From the NCBI GenBank assembly GCA_037349315.1, contig JBAIAC010000021.1, positions 5,518,001-5,582,000 of the forward strand: a DNA stretch of 64,000 nt, written 5' to 3'. Shown piece after piece: positions 31,101-41,094 of the stretch. The translations under genes were made by a program, and so were the position numbers. This DNA is from Chelydra serpentina. Its lineage: Eukaryota; Chordata; Testudines; Chelydridae. The notes beneath the pieces are model-generated. The model saw only the letters and a list, made by a program, of their open reading frames with translations, did not search any database and was not told the DNA's origin. Each line of letters opens with the position of its first letter. Position 1 is the first letter of the stretch.

Positions 31101-34100
31101 GTCTGTGTGTGGGTGTGCATGATGGGTGTATGTTTGATGGGTGTGTGCAACAGCTGTGGGTATGTGTGATAGGTATGGGTATGTGTGATGGGTGTATGTG
31201 TGACAGGTGTGTGACAGCTGTGGGTATGCATGATAGGTGTATGTGTGACAGGTGTGTGTGCAACAGCTGTGGCTATGTGTTAGAGATATATGTGTGTGTG
31301 TGTATGTGTATGTGTGTGTGAGACAGTTGTGGGTATGCGTGATGGGTGTATGTGTGACAGGTATGTGTGTGAGACTGCTATGGGTATGTGTGATGGGGGT
31401 ATGTGTGACAGCTGTGGGTAGGGTGACCAGATGTCTCGATTTTATAGGGACAGTCCTGATTTTGGGGTCTTTTTTTTATATAGGCTCCTATTACCCCCCA
31501 CACCCTGTCCCGATTTTTCACACTTGCTGTCTGCTCACCCTAGCTGTGGGTATGCGTGATCGGTGCATGTGTGACAGGTGTGTGTATGAAGGCTGTGGGT
31601 ATGTGTGATGTGTGTATATGTGACAGGGGTGTGTGTGTGTGTGTGACAGTTGTGGGTATGCGTGATGGGTGTTTGTGTGATGGGTGTGTGTGTGTGTGTG
31701 ACAGCTGAGGGTATGTGTGATGGGTGTATATGTGACAGGTGTGTGTGTGTGTGTGTGTGTGACAGGTGTGGGTGACGTGTGTGTGTGTGACGGGTGTGGG
31801 TATGCGTGATGGGTGTATGCATGACAGGTGTGTGTGTGTGTGTGTGTGTGTGAGAGTGAGAGAGAGACAGCTGCATCTGTGTGTGCGATGACTGTGTGTG
31901 CGACTGCTGTGTATGCATGCACTGCCCTTACCCAGCAAGAGGTGCGAGAGCGCCAGGGCCACGCTGAAGGGCGAGAAGACCACGTTGGAGCCAGTGCCTT
32001 CCATCTTGGCCAATTTCGAATAGAACTTCAGTGCAAAATCAGTCAGTGCTGTTGCCACCCTGGGGCTCTCCTCCTTGGAGTCATCCCCACAGGTTCCCCA
32101 GGGATCGCTGGGCGGGCATCGCTGGGGTGTTGTGATGGACGTTGTAGTGGCCTCAGTGGTGGGTGCAGCAGTGTGCTCCTTGGCCAACTCCTTTTCTAGC
32201 TCCTTGGCTGGCTCCTTTTCTAGCTCCTTGGCCGACTCCTTTTCTGGCTCCTTGGCCGACTCCTTTTCTGGCTCCTTGGCCGACTCCTTGGCCGACTCCT
32301 TTTCTAGCTCCTTGGCCGACTCCTTGGCCGACTCCTTTTCTGGCTCCTTTTCTAGCTCCTTGGCCGACTCCTTTTCTGGCTCCTTGGCCGACTCCTTTTC
32401 TGGCTTCTTGGCCGACTCCTTGGCTGGCTTCTTGGCCGACTCCTTGGCTGGCTTCTTGGCCGACTCCTTGGCTGGCTCCTTTTCTAGCTCCTTGGCTGGC
32501 TCCTTTTCTAGCTCCTTGGCTGGCTCCTTTTCTAGCTCCTTGGCTGGCTCCTTGTCTAGCCCCTTGGCCGGCTTTTTGGACAGCTCCTTATCTAGCCCCT
32601 TGGCTAGCTCCTTGTCTGATTCCTTGTCTAGCTTCTTGGCAGGCTCCTTGGCTGATTCCTTGTCTAGCTCCTTGACTGGCTCGTTGTCTGGTTTGTTGGG
32701 TGGCTCGTCTAGCTCCTTGGCCAGCTCCATCTGTAACTCTGGTATACAGGGACGGCAGGTTTGTATAATTTTTGGTGGTGCCCAGAACAGGTCCAAGTCC
32801 TGCCCCCCTCCCCCCGCACACACCTGCCTTGTAAGCCAATATACAGTAACTCCTCACTTAAAGTCGTAATGTTGTTTTGTTGTTACGTTGCTGATCAATT
32901 AGAGCAGTGGTTCCCAAACTTTTTTTTTTTTGCAGACCACTTGAAAATTGCTGAGGGTCTCGGCGGACCACTTAATGATCTTTCCAAATGTTGTTTTAAC
33001 CGTTAGCTAGCTATTGTAAAGTGCTTTGGATAAAAAACCCTTCATAATAATTAACTTTTTTTGTTCTACACATAAAAGCACACAACTCTTACTTTAATAT
33101 CAGTAGTCTTAACCTTTCTAATGCAATGGATGTGCCCTCTCTCCCCTGCCACAGCAGCTAGAGAGCTGAGGCTGGGAAGGAGGGGGGGTCTCTCCCCTAC
33201 CACAGCAGCCACAGAGCTGAGGCTGGGAAGGAGGGGGGGTCTCTCCCCTACCACAGCAGCCAGAGAGCTGAGGCTGGGAAGGAGGGGGGGTCTCTCCCCT
33301 ACCACAGCAGCCAGAGAGCTGAGGCTGGGAAGGAGGGGGGGTCTCTCCCCTACCACAACAGCCAGAGAGCTGAGGCTGGGAAGGAGGGGGGGTCTCTCCC
33401 CTACCACAGCAGCCAGAGAGCTGAGGCTGGGAAGGAGGGGGGGGTCTCTCCCCTACCACAGCAGCCAGAGAGCTGAGGCTGGGAAGGAGGGGGGGGGGTC
33501 TCTCCCCTACCACAACAGCCAGAGAGCGGAGGCTGGGAAGGAGGGGGGGGTCTCTCCCCTACCACAACAGCCAGAGAGCTGAGGCTGGGAAGGAGGGGAG
33601 GGGGTCTCTCCCCTACCACAGCAGCCACAGAGCTGAGGCTGGGAAGGAGGGGAGGGGGTCTCTCCCCTACCACAGCAGCCACAGAGCTGAGGCTGGGAAG
33701 GAGGGGGGGTCTCTCCCCTACCACAACAGCCAGAGAGCTGAGGCTGGGAAGGAGGGGGGGTCTCTCCCCTGCCACAACAGCCAGAGAGCTGAGGCTGGGA
33801 AGGAGGGGGGGGGGGTCTCTCCCCTACCACAACAGCCAGAGAGCTGAGGCTGGGAAGGAGGGGGGGGGGGGTCTCTCCCCTACCACAACAGCCAGAGAGC
33901 TGAGGCTGGGAAGGAGGGGGGGGGTCTCTCCCCTACCACAACAGCCAGAGAGCTGAGGCTGGGAAGGAGGGGGGTCTCTCCCCAGCAGCCGCAGCCTTGG
34001 AGCTGGGGAAAGTTGCCTCTTTCTCTAGCCGCCACAGCCCTGCACAATACAAATTGCCCCCACTCCCTCTTCTCAAACCACTGCCCCCTCCCACCTATCC

Positions 34101-37100
34101 CCATTCCCCCCAAGACCACCTGACCTTACATGTGCATCTTCTCCAGGGTCCAGGCACCTAACTAGTGTAGCCACGCCTGCGCGGCTCCACTAATTAGGTG
34201 GGTGGCTCTTCATTTTTTCATGTGCGGCCGCCCAGGCGCACACCTTAGAAGGAACTATTCGCTGACCACCTGAATGGAGCTCGCGGCCCACAGTTTGAGA
34301 AGCTCTGAATTAGAGAACATGCTCATTTAAAGTTGAGCAATGCTCCCTTATAAGTTGTTTGGCAGGCGCCTGCTTTGTCCACTGCTTGCAGAAAGAGCAG
34401 CCTGTTGGAGCTAGCTGGTGGGGGCTTGGATGGACCGGCAGCCCCCCTATCAGCTCCTCTGAGTTCCCTGTGTGGCAGCCACCCAGCAGGCTAGCAATTG
34501 CTGGGCAGTTCAGCTGTCCCTCCCCGCACTGCCATGTGCTGCTCCTGCCCACTGCCTTGGAGCTGCTCCTGGGAGCCTCCTGCATGTAGTGCGGGGCGGC
34601 GGGGGGGGGGGGGGGGGGAGAGCTAATGGCATGGTCTCCCCCCTGCTCCTGTCCCCCACTCCTTTAGCCCATCCACAGAGTGGGGCGGGGACATGACAGG
34701 GCTCAGGACAGTAGCACAGCCAGGTCCCGAGCGCAGGGGGAACGGCGCTATAAAAAGGCACCTCCCCCTGTACTCACCTGGCAGCGCTCCTGATCTTCGG
34801 CGGCTCACTCCGGGTCTTTCGTGTGGTACCCCCGCCAGGGCCGGCGCGCCCACTAGGCGACCCTAGGCGGTCGCCTAGGACGCCAAGATTTGGGGGGCGG
34901 GAGGCGGCTGCCCGCTGCCTCTCCGCTCAGCGGCTGAGCTGCTGAGCGGGGAGACAAGGGGCGGCTTGCTGTGGCTTCCACTTGTCTCCCCGCTGAGCTG
35001 CTGAGCGGGGAGACAAGGGGCGGCTTGTTGCGGCTGCCCCTTGTCTCCCCGCCGAGCTGCTGAGCGGGGAGACAAGGGGCGGCTTGCTGCGGCTGCCCCT
35101 TGTCTCCCCGCCGAGCTGCTGAGCGGGGAGACAAGGGGCGGCTTGCTGCGGCTGCCCCTTGTCTCCCCGCTCAGCGCCTGAGCAGGGAGCCGGGGGCAGC
35201 CACCCCGCTGCCCCCAGGGCAGCCGCGGGGCGAGCCTCCCGCCTTGCTGCGCCCCCCTCAGCGCCTGAGTGGGGAGCCGCCTCGCTGCCCCACCTGAGCG
35301 GCTCCCCCTCAGCTTCCGCCGCTGGGTGAGTGTAAGAAGCGGCGCTTAAAAAGAAGCCGCACCCTTTTTTAGTGCTGCTAAAAAAAGGTGCCGCTTCCGC
35401 CGCTTCTGCTAAAGGGGGAGCAGCTGCTCCCCCTGGTCCCCCTCGGCTATGCTACTGGCTCAGGATGGAGGAAGCTTGCCGGCAGCAGCTGCTGTCTCAA
35501 CTTGCTGATCTCCTTAAAAAGGCAATGTACTTAGGGTGGGGTCAGTGTACTTAAAGGGGCAATGCGTGTCTCTCTCTCACACACACAGGGTGTCTGTCTC
35601 TGTCATGCTGTCTCCCCTCACTCCATTCGGGCTGCCCTGTAGAGTGTGAGGCTACATTAACAACGTGTTAACCCTTGAGGGCTCAGCCGAGTGCTAGTTC
35701 ATCATTTAGCAGTAAGGCATTCCCTGGGAAATATCCCACCCTCTTCCACCTTCTAACTTCACCACCTCAACCAAGCTTCACAATCACCATTGCAATGTAC
35801 AGTATTTGTTTGTTAAATTCCCTGGAACCTAACCCCCCCTATTTACATTAATTCTTATGGGGAAATTGGATTTGCTTAACATTGTTTCGCTTAAAGTTGC
35901 ATTTTTCAGGAACATAACTACGTTAGTCTATAAGGTACCATAGGACCCTTTGTCGCTTCTACAGATCCAGACTAACACGGCTACCCCCCTGATAGTTAAG
36001 TAAGGAGTTACTGTATATTTTTTAAACTAATGTAAAAATGTGAGGGCTCTGGGGTGGGGCTGGTGATGAAGGGTTTGGGGTGTGGGAGGGGCTCAGGCAG
36101 AGGGTTGGGGTGCAGGGGTGCAGGCTGTGGGGTGGGACTGGGGATGAGGGGTTTGGGAGGGGCTCAGGGCTGGGGCAGAGGGTTGGGGTGTGAGGGGTGA
36201 GGCTCTGGCTGGCAGTGCGGGCTCTGGGGTGGGGCGGCACAGGGGATGAGGAGGCCAGAGAGAAGGACTCCCCACAGCCCTCTCCCAGGTAGCAGCAGCA
36301 AGCTCTGGGGGCAGAGCTCCCCTCTTCCCCCCACACCACACACACCTCGCACCACTGTCACTGCACGTGCTCCTAGGACCCCTCTCAGGTCCAGGAAGCC
36401 TCCTCACCTCCCCTGTGGTGGGTGCCGGGTGCGGGGGGCAGCCATCACATGTATGCCTCCTCCCCTGCTGCTGCCCTTCACTGTAGCCTCACTGGGGGTG
36501 GAGGATGGGGCTGTCCCTTGCCCAGCATGGTGGTACATGTCTCTCAGGGACCCCTCCCAGGCCACGCATGCCAGTAGCACAATCGGCCTCCGCTTTTCCC
36601 TCTGTCACGCTGGAGGCAGTTCTGCAACCTGCAGACTCCTCTCTCCCTGGCCCCTCCTGCACCAGTCCCTGCTGGGTCTCCTGCCCCTCCATCTCTCCCC
36701 CATCCTCCACTCCCTTCCCCAAGGCTTGCTCAGGGCCTTCCCCGGCTTCTTCTTGCCAAATCACATCCTCTTGGAGGGGATGGAACAGAAGGCGGGTCCC
36801 ATTGTCAGCCTCCTCACCTCCTGTGGAGTCATGGCCAGCATCTTGTGAGGGGAGGTGCTGTTTGTCCCCTTCTGCCCCATTCAGCCAATCCTGCTGTGCC
36901 AACACCATAGAAGAAAGGAGAAGGATCCATCAGATAAGTGAGATCCAAGGGGTGTGATGGGCTATGGGGCACCAACACGCAGGGCACCAACTAAGGGGTG
37001 ATTCACTGCCCCTTACCCCTCACAAACTGCCTGAATCTCCCCAGCTGAAGATTCAGCTGAGTGGGGAAATCCCCAAGGGTGGAGCTACAGGGAAGTTCCT

Positions 37101-38397
37101 GGGAGGTGGAGTTTCCAGGAGGCAGAGCTGGGGGGAAAGTTCCCAGGAGGTGGAGTTTCCGGAAGGTGGAGCTCTGGGGAAGTGGGTGTGGCCAAAGCAC
37201 ACCATTCTGGTTAATATTCTTTGTTCAAAATGTTTTTTCAACAAAAAATGGCTTTTTAATCAAAATGGCATTTCTGGTGGTGGGGCGAATCTCCATTTTT
37301 GGATGACATGGGTTGGTTAAAAACCCATTTTATCAGTTTTCAGTCACCAAAAACTGAAAAATTTCAGGGCTTAGGTTAAAATGTTCAGTGAAAGCAAATA
37401 TTTCTGTCCAACTGGCTAAAGTTTTTTGCTTTCCAGTTGTCAGAAACCATTTTCAGTCAGCAAAAAACATCATTTTTTCCAGTTTTAAGTTTTTGCTGAA
37501 ATAAATGAAATTTCAGAAAGCGTTACAGTTTTCAGCAATTAAAACAAGTAGAACATTTTTAATAAACCCCCAAATTTTTGCCCAAGCAGGTGAAAATTAT
37601 TGGGTTTCCAGTGACTTAAACCCACAAATTTTGGGAAAATGTTCTAGTTTTGGTGGCCAAACATGGAATTTATTTTCCTTTTTGTTGTTGTTGTTAAAAC
37701 CCCAAAAGGTTTTGCAGAAAAATATAGGCAAAAATGAAAGAAAATGGTTATTTTTGCCAATTGTTTTGCAGGTTTAATAAACCAAACATCCTCCACATCT
37801 AGAGCGCTGACCATCCCCAGATGGGCACTTACCAGTTGGCATAGCTCAGAGCAACCCCCAGGCTGCTCCAGTCTGTGCCAGGATGGGGGCAGAGTTGGGC
37901 AAAGACCCAGCATGCTATGCTGTGCCCACTGGCTTTGGCCCTGTAATCTGAAGAGTGGGATTTCAGGCAATGGAGCTGGTGCCAGGCTCTGCTATGGGCT
38001 TCCTGGGCCTGAGCCCTACCCCCCGCTCCGGGCAAATCAGGTGCATGTGGACATGTGGTGGCACCAGGCCAGCGGATCCGTGATTCGGATCAGTCCCTGG
38101 TTCTGGCTACTTCCACTGTTTGGGAGCCCAGCTCTGCCCACTCGAGAGGCACTGACTCCCCACTCGGGAGCTGACTTTCAGGGCTGTGGGTCACTCACAG
38201 CTGCCACTGACATCAGTGCTTGTCCCTGGTGCTCAGCACCTCTGTATGTCCAGCCATAGGGTCCTGGAAACATTCATCTCCAGCACTCAATAGGTTAAAT
38301 TCCCCCCTCCCCAGGAAGGACAAGGCTCCCCCAGCATGGATGATGGACTCACGCCTGCGAAGATCACCAGCCACACCAGGATCAGCCAGCTCTTCAT
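25167..38397 (-). CDS. SERPING1: C1 inhibitor (plasma protease C1 inhibitor), 599 residues
   Basis: Secreted serpin that inhibits C1r/C1s, kallikrein and factor XII. Coding exons on the minus strand: 38397-38353 (start ATG, signal sequence [15 protein letters not shown]), 32730-31932, 29676-29539, 28888-28685, 28328-28186, 26523-26304 and 25417-25167 (stop). All splice phases close and give 599 codons plus stop. The serpin domain begins near residue 255 ([14 protein letters not shown]). The hinge reads [15 protein letters not shown], with Arg565 as the inferred P1 residue, as in the mammalian inhibitor. The four cysteines that tie the N-terminal domain to the serpin core have counterparts ([23 protein letters not shown]), which argues for SERPING1 over other serpins. 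In place of the mammalian Thr/Pro-rich mucin-like stretch, residues about 20-200 are charged KExx tetrapeptide repeats. The exon 3 acceptor (CAG before 32730) was chosen by phase. A non-coding exon 1 must lie upstream of 38408. Confidence 0.95.
25763..25955 (+). mobile_element. Cry/PolIII-type turtle SINE
   Basis: A box (TAGCTCAGTGG), B-box-like GGTTGTGAGTTCAATCC and the GGGGGCCATTTAGGGATC body, in the SERPING1 intron before the last exon, opposite in strand to the gene. Confidence 0.9.
26930..27715. repeat. A/T-rich degenerate low-complexity tract in a SERPING1 intron
   Basis: About 790 bp dominated by AAACCAATTTT-like words on the + strand with no fixed period. Open frames through it are A/T-driven. 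Confidence 0.65.
30020..31915. repeat. TG-rich micro/minisatellite in a SERPING1 intron
   Basis: About 1.9 kb of TG, GTGA and GTATGTG-rich sequence. The 31020-31900 part repeats a 30-50-base motif around GACAGCTGTGGGTATG. It encodes long His/Thr-rich frames on the minus strand, which are not genes. Interrupted by a 122-bp MITE. Confidence 0.9.
31420..31541 (+). mobile_element. GGTGACCAGATGTCTCGAT-type MITE, copy 2
   Basis: Inverted ends AGGGTGACCAGA and the complement of CTGCTCACCCT. The 10 bases AGCTGTGGGT occur on both sides (31410-31419, 31542-31551); because the target was itself a repeat, the true duplication may be shorter. Confidence 0.85.
32174..32726 (-). repeat. 12-bp minisatellite coding the KExx repeats of C1 inhibitor
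   Basis: Alternating 12-base units, GGAGTCGGCCAA-like (KESA) and GGAGCCAGAAAA-like (KEPE), with KELE, KEPA and KKPA variants, about 45 tetrapeptides. The unit keeps frame throughout, so it is translated as part of SERPING1 exon 3. Confidence 0.95.
32905..34307. mobile_element. hAT-like element containing a minisatellite
   Basis: Left end CAGTGGTTCCCAAACT, right end CAGTTTGAGAAGCTCTG, perfect 8-bp duplication AATTAGAG at 32897-32904 and 34308-34315. Most of its length is the 52-bp tandem repeat at 33131-33985. Confidence 0.9.
33131..33985. repeat. Minisatellite, 50-53-bp unit, about 16 copies
   Basis: Unit built from CTCTCCCCTACCACAGCAGC, CAGAGAGCTGAGGCTGGG and AAGGAGGGGGGGT. Copies differ mainly in G-run length and a CAGCAGCC/CAACAGCC variant. 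Not a CRISPR array: there are no unique spacers. Confidence 0.95.
34709..35457. mobile_element. GTAGCC-type hAT MITE, copy 2 (large)
   Basis: Ends CAGTAGCACAGCCAGG and CTCGGCTATGCTACTG; perfect 8-bp duplication GCTCAGGA at 34701-34708 and 35458-35465. From about 34842 it holds extra GC-rich sequence with about four 59-60-bp tandem units (GCGGGGAGACAAGGGGCGGC, 34947-35190). Confidence 0.9.
35922..35995. mobile_element. Penelope-type 3' tail fragment
   Basis: Contains GTTAGTCTATAAGGTACCAT and AGATCCAGACTAACACGGCT, the same tail family as at about 7915-7960. It interrupts the right end of the mariner-like element. Confidence 0.6.
36016..38352. other. 5' part of SERPING1 intron 2
   Basis: 36040-36250 is a degenerate GGGGTGTGGGAGGGGCTC-like tandem stretch. 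37060-37190 has about three GGAGGTGGAGTTTCC-type units. 37200-37790 is A/T-rich low complexity like that at 22420 and 26930. No exon seen. Confidence 0.6.
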
Positions 38398-38599
38398 GGC
38401 AACGAATCCTGTCAAAGCAATGCCCAGAAGTCAATGAAAACCCTGCCCACCTTCGCCCTCTCCTGACCCAGCTGCCTACAGTGCTGGTCCTGGCTGGGGC
38501 AGGCTGGGACCCCCAGGTGCACCACCACCTCACTGAAGCACACTGCCCCCTCCTCAGCTTGCTCCGCCCAACACCCTTTCCATTGCACTCCCTCGGCGT

Positions 38600-39210
38600 T
38601 TGTCTCGCCACCCCCTCTGTGCCAGTATGTCTGTCCTGTCTCTCTGTCCCCGTCTCCACATGTCTGTCTGCTCACCTCCTCTGTGCCTGTCTGCCTCCCA
38701 ATCTCTATGTTGTCTGTTCATCCTCCCACTCTGTGCCTGTCTATTTGTCCCCCAATCCCCGCATGTCTGTCTGCCCCCCACTCTCTATATCTGTTTGTCC
38801 ACTCCCTCAGTCTGTCCATCCACTCTCTCTATGCCTGTCTGTCTGTCCCCCATCTCTATGTCTGTCTATCTGTCCACTCCCTTTGTGCCTGTCGGTTTCT
38901 TCATCTTAGGGCCTGTCTGTCCCCCACATCTCTATGTCTGTCTGTCCCCCTCATCTCCCTGCCTGTTTGTCCTTCCACACCCTTTGTCTATTGTTCCCCC
39001 ATCTCCCTGCTTGTCTGTCTGTCCATCCCTTCTGTGTCTGTATCCCCACTCTGTGCCTCTCTCAGTCTGTCTTTCTCACCCTTCTGTGTCTTTCTGTCCC
39101 CCGCCCTCCCCACTTTCCCCGTGTCTGTCTACGCACCTCTCTCTGTGTGTACGTCTGTCTGCCTCCCCCTCTCTGTGTCTGACTCTGGGTCTTCCCATTC
39201 TGTCTCTTTC
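38600..39210. repeat. CT-rich low-complexity tract upstream of SERPING1 exon 2
   Basis: Repeated CTGTCTGTCTGTCCCCC and CCCTCTGTGCCTG words. Cys/Leu-rich frames across it are repeat products. Confidence 0.8.
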
Positions 39211-40765
39211 GCAATCTCTCATCACATGGCCAGTGTGGATGCTAGGTTCACTCCCAGCAGCTCCCCGCCCCTGTCACTGAAAGCCAGGGCTGAGAGGCTG
39301 AGCCAGGGAGTGGGAGGAAGAGACACCAGATGCAGAAGAGAGAGAGAAGTAAGAAGGGCTGACAGAGGCGAAAAAGGGCCGCAATCTGCCTCATATCTGA
39401 CCCCAGACCCAGAGCCCCACCTGCTCCCTGTGTTCCGGAGTGATCAGTATCCAAATCCGAGCCCAGACACTCAGGGCACAGAGGGCGGTTGTGGGGCGGA
39501 GCATGGGGTGGAGGGGATGCACCCATTGGCTGGCTCCGGCCGTGGCCCGTTAAAAATTAAGGATGATTGATTCCTGGTGTGATTTCCCGTAAATCAGGGG
39601 GCAAGAGGGGTGGGGAGCAGCTGACACGGGGGAGGCACCGGGTGGATTGTCCAACTCTGTCAAAGGTGCCAGCTGGAAACCGGGGCCTTGGCCCCTTCCC
39701 CCATGAATATAGCCCCCTCTTCCCACCCTGGGGCAGCAACTGGAGGCCAGAGGTACTGGCTTGAAGTGGTTTCCATCATATACAGGGTTTACAGTTTGGT
39801 TCAATGGCTCTCAGCACCCCCACTATACAAATGATCCCAGAGCCCCTGCTGGGGTCCCATCTCCAGGGGCTAAGCCCCTGGACAGTAACTGATGGTGTAA
39901 AACCCCTGTCCTTGTTTACCGTCCCTGCTTGTTACTGCTGGGATCGGAGCTCCATTTTTCTGGCTAGGTCAGCAAGCCACAGCCACGTATGAGTATTTCC
40001 GTGGAAGGGGCCCAATTCCCATCCCCCCTCACCCTGCTGTGTTCATCTGGAAGTCCATGGGATTGCACTGGTGGAATGGGAATCAGGATCAGTCCCTGCT
40101 CTCACATGGGTGAGCCCTTTCAAAGCATGGGCTTGTGGATGGGGTGGGAATCTCTTCTGTGCCACCCCCGACACACTTCCCTCTTGTCCCATCTCTCCCC
40201 ACTTCTCCAGAGCAGCTCAGGAGCCCAAGAGCAAAATGTTGACGCAGCTTCACAAGAGCAGCCCCGTCCTTCTCGATCCGATTCCAGGGAATGTCATGGG
40301 GCGCAGAACCTTCCTACAAATTCCAGGCCTGGCCTGGTTCCAGCTCCCTGTGGAACGCCCGAAAGGCACATTGCTTGTAAACAAACAGCAGGCCCGAAGC
40401 TGAGCTTGCTCCCAGCCCTGATCCAAAGGTGATCAGTTGGTGGGAAGGCTCTGGATCGGATCAGGGTTGCTCCAAAGTGAATCCGGATTGAGCTCAGAAT
40501 CCAATCTGAGGCTGGATTCTTTCTCTGGGCCTCTCCTTGTGACCTGCGACTTTGACCCTAATGGAAATGCCCTGATTTTGATAGCCCTCCTTTCTGAAAA
40601 CAGGGCCATTGTGACTCAGTCTCTGGAGCTTACGGGGAAAACAGCTCAACAATGTAAGAACAGCGTGAAAGCAAGCAGGAGTGCAATAAGGACTTACGCC
40701 TTAACTAGACACAAAAGCTGCAGCGGGTTAGCCATCCTGGATAGTTAAAGGAGTGGATGCAGTTA
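39211..40765. other. Intergenic or SERPING1 5' flank
   Basis: Holds whatever non-coding first exon and promoter SERPING1 uses, which I could not locate. No coding sequence or clear mobile element recognised. Confidence 0.35.
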
Positions 40766-41086
40766 CAGGGCCGGCTCCAGGCACCAGCTTTCCAAGCTGG
40801 TGCTTGGGGTGGCATCGAGAATGGGGCGGCAGTCCGAGTCCCGCGGCAGCAATTCGGCGGCAGATCCACCGCTCTTCCCGCCGCCGAATTGCTGCCGCAG
40901 GACTCGGACTGCCGCCCCATTCTCGCCTGCCACGGTGGCAATGGGGTGGCAGGTCCGCTGCTCTTACCTTGCCGCCGCGGGACTCAGAGTGCTTACATCG
41001 GGGGCGGGGCCCCGCAATGTCGCCCGGCATCGGGGGTGGGGCCGCGGCGACTGCCTGGGGCGGCAGAATTGTCAGAGCCGCCCCTG
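40766..41086. mobile_element. GC-rich hAT-like element
   Basis: Ends CAGGGCCGGCTCCAGG and the complement of GTCAGAGCCGCCCCTG; perfect 8-bp duplication TGCAGTTA at 40758-40765 and 41087-41094. The interior has a GAATGGGGCGGCAGTCC block and its inverted copy. Same family as 48113-48486. Confidence 0.9.
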
Positions 41087-41094
41087 TGCAGTTA

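Larger units (their letters stand above)
32844..36013. mobile_element. Mariner/Tigger-like element with three nested insertions
   Basis: Inverted ends CAGTAACTCCTCACTTA and the complement of TAAGTAAGGAGTTACTG, each next to TA (32842-32843, 36014-36015), the mariner target. It lies in SERPING1 intron 2. Its own sequence is broken up by a hAT element (32905-34307), a GTAGCC-type MITE (34709-35457) and a Penelope-type 3' tail (35922-35995). No intact transposase frame. Confidence 0.75.

Noticed and set aside
29820..31922. Long His/Thr-rich frames on the minus strand (up to 351 residues)
   Set aside because: They are translations of the TG-rich tract, occur in several overlapping frames, and lie in a SERPING1 intron.
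32075..32869. Plus-strand Ser/Leu/Ala and Pro/Trp-rich frames opposite SERPING1 exon 3
   Set aside because: Antisense shadows of the 12-bp coding repeat, which stays in frame with a recognisable serpin on the other strand.
33066..33985. CRISPR-like regular array
   Set aside because: The spacing is regular but the whole unit repeats and there are no unique spacers; it is a vertebrate minisatellite inside a hAT element.
38220..39570. Cys/Leu/Pro-rich plus-strand frames (229, 226 and 295 residues)
   Set aside because: Products of the CTGTCTGTCTGTCCCC tract, present in all three frames.
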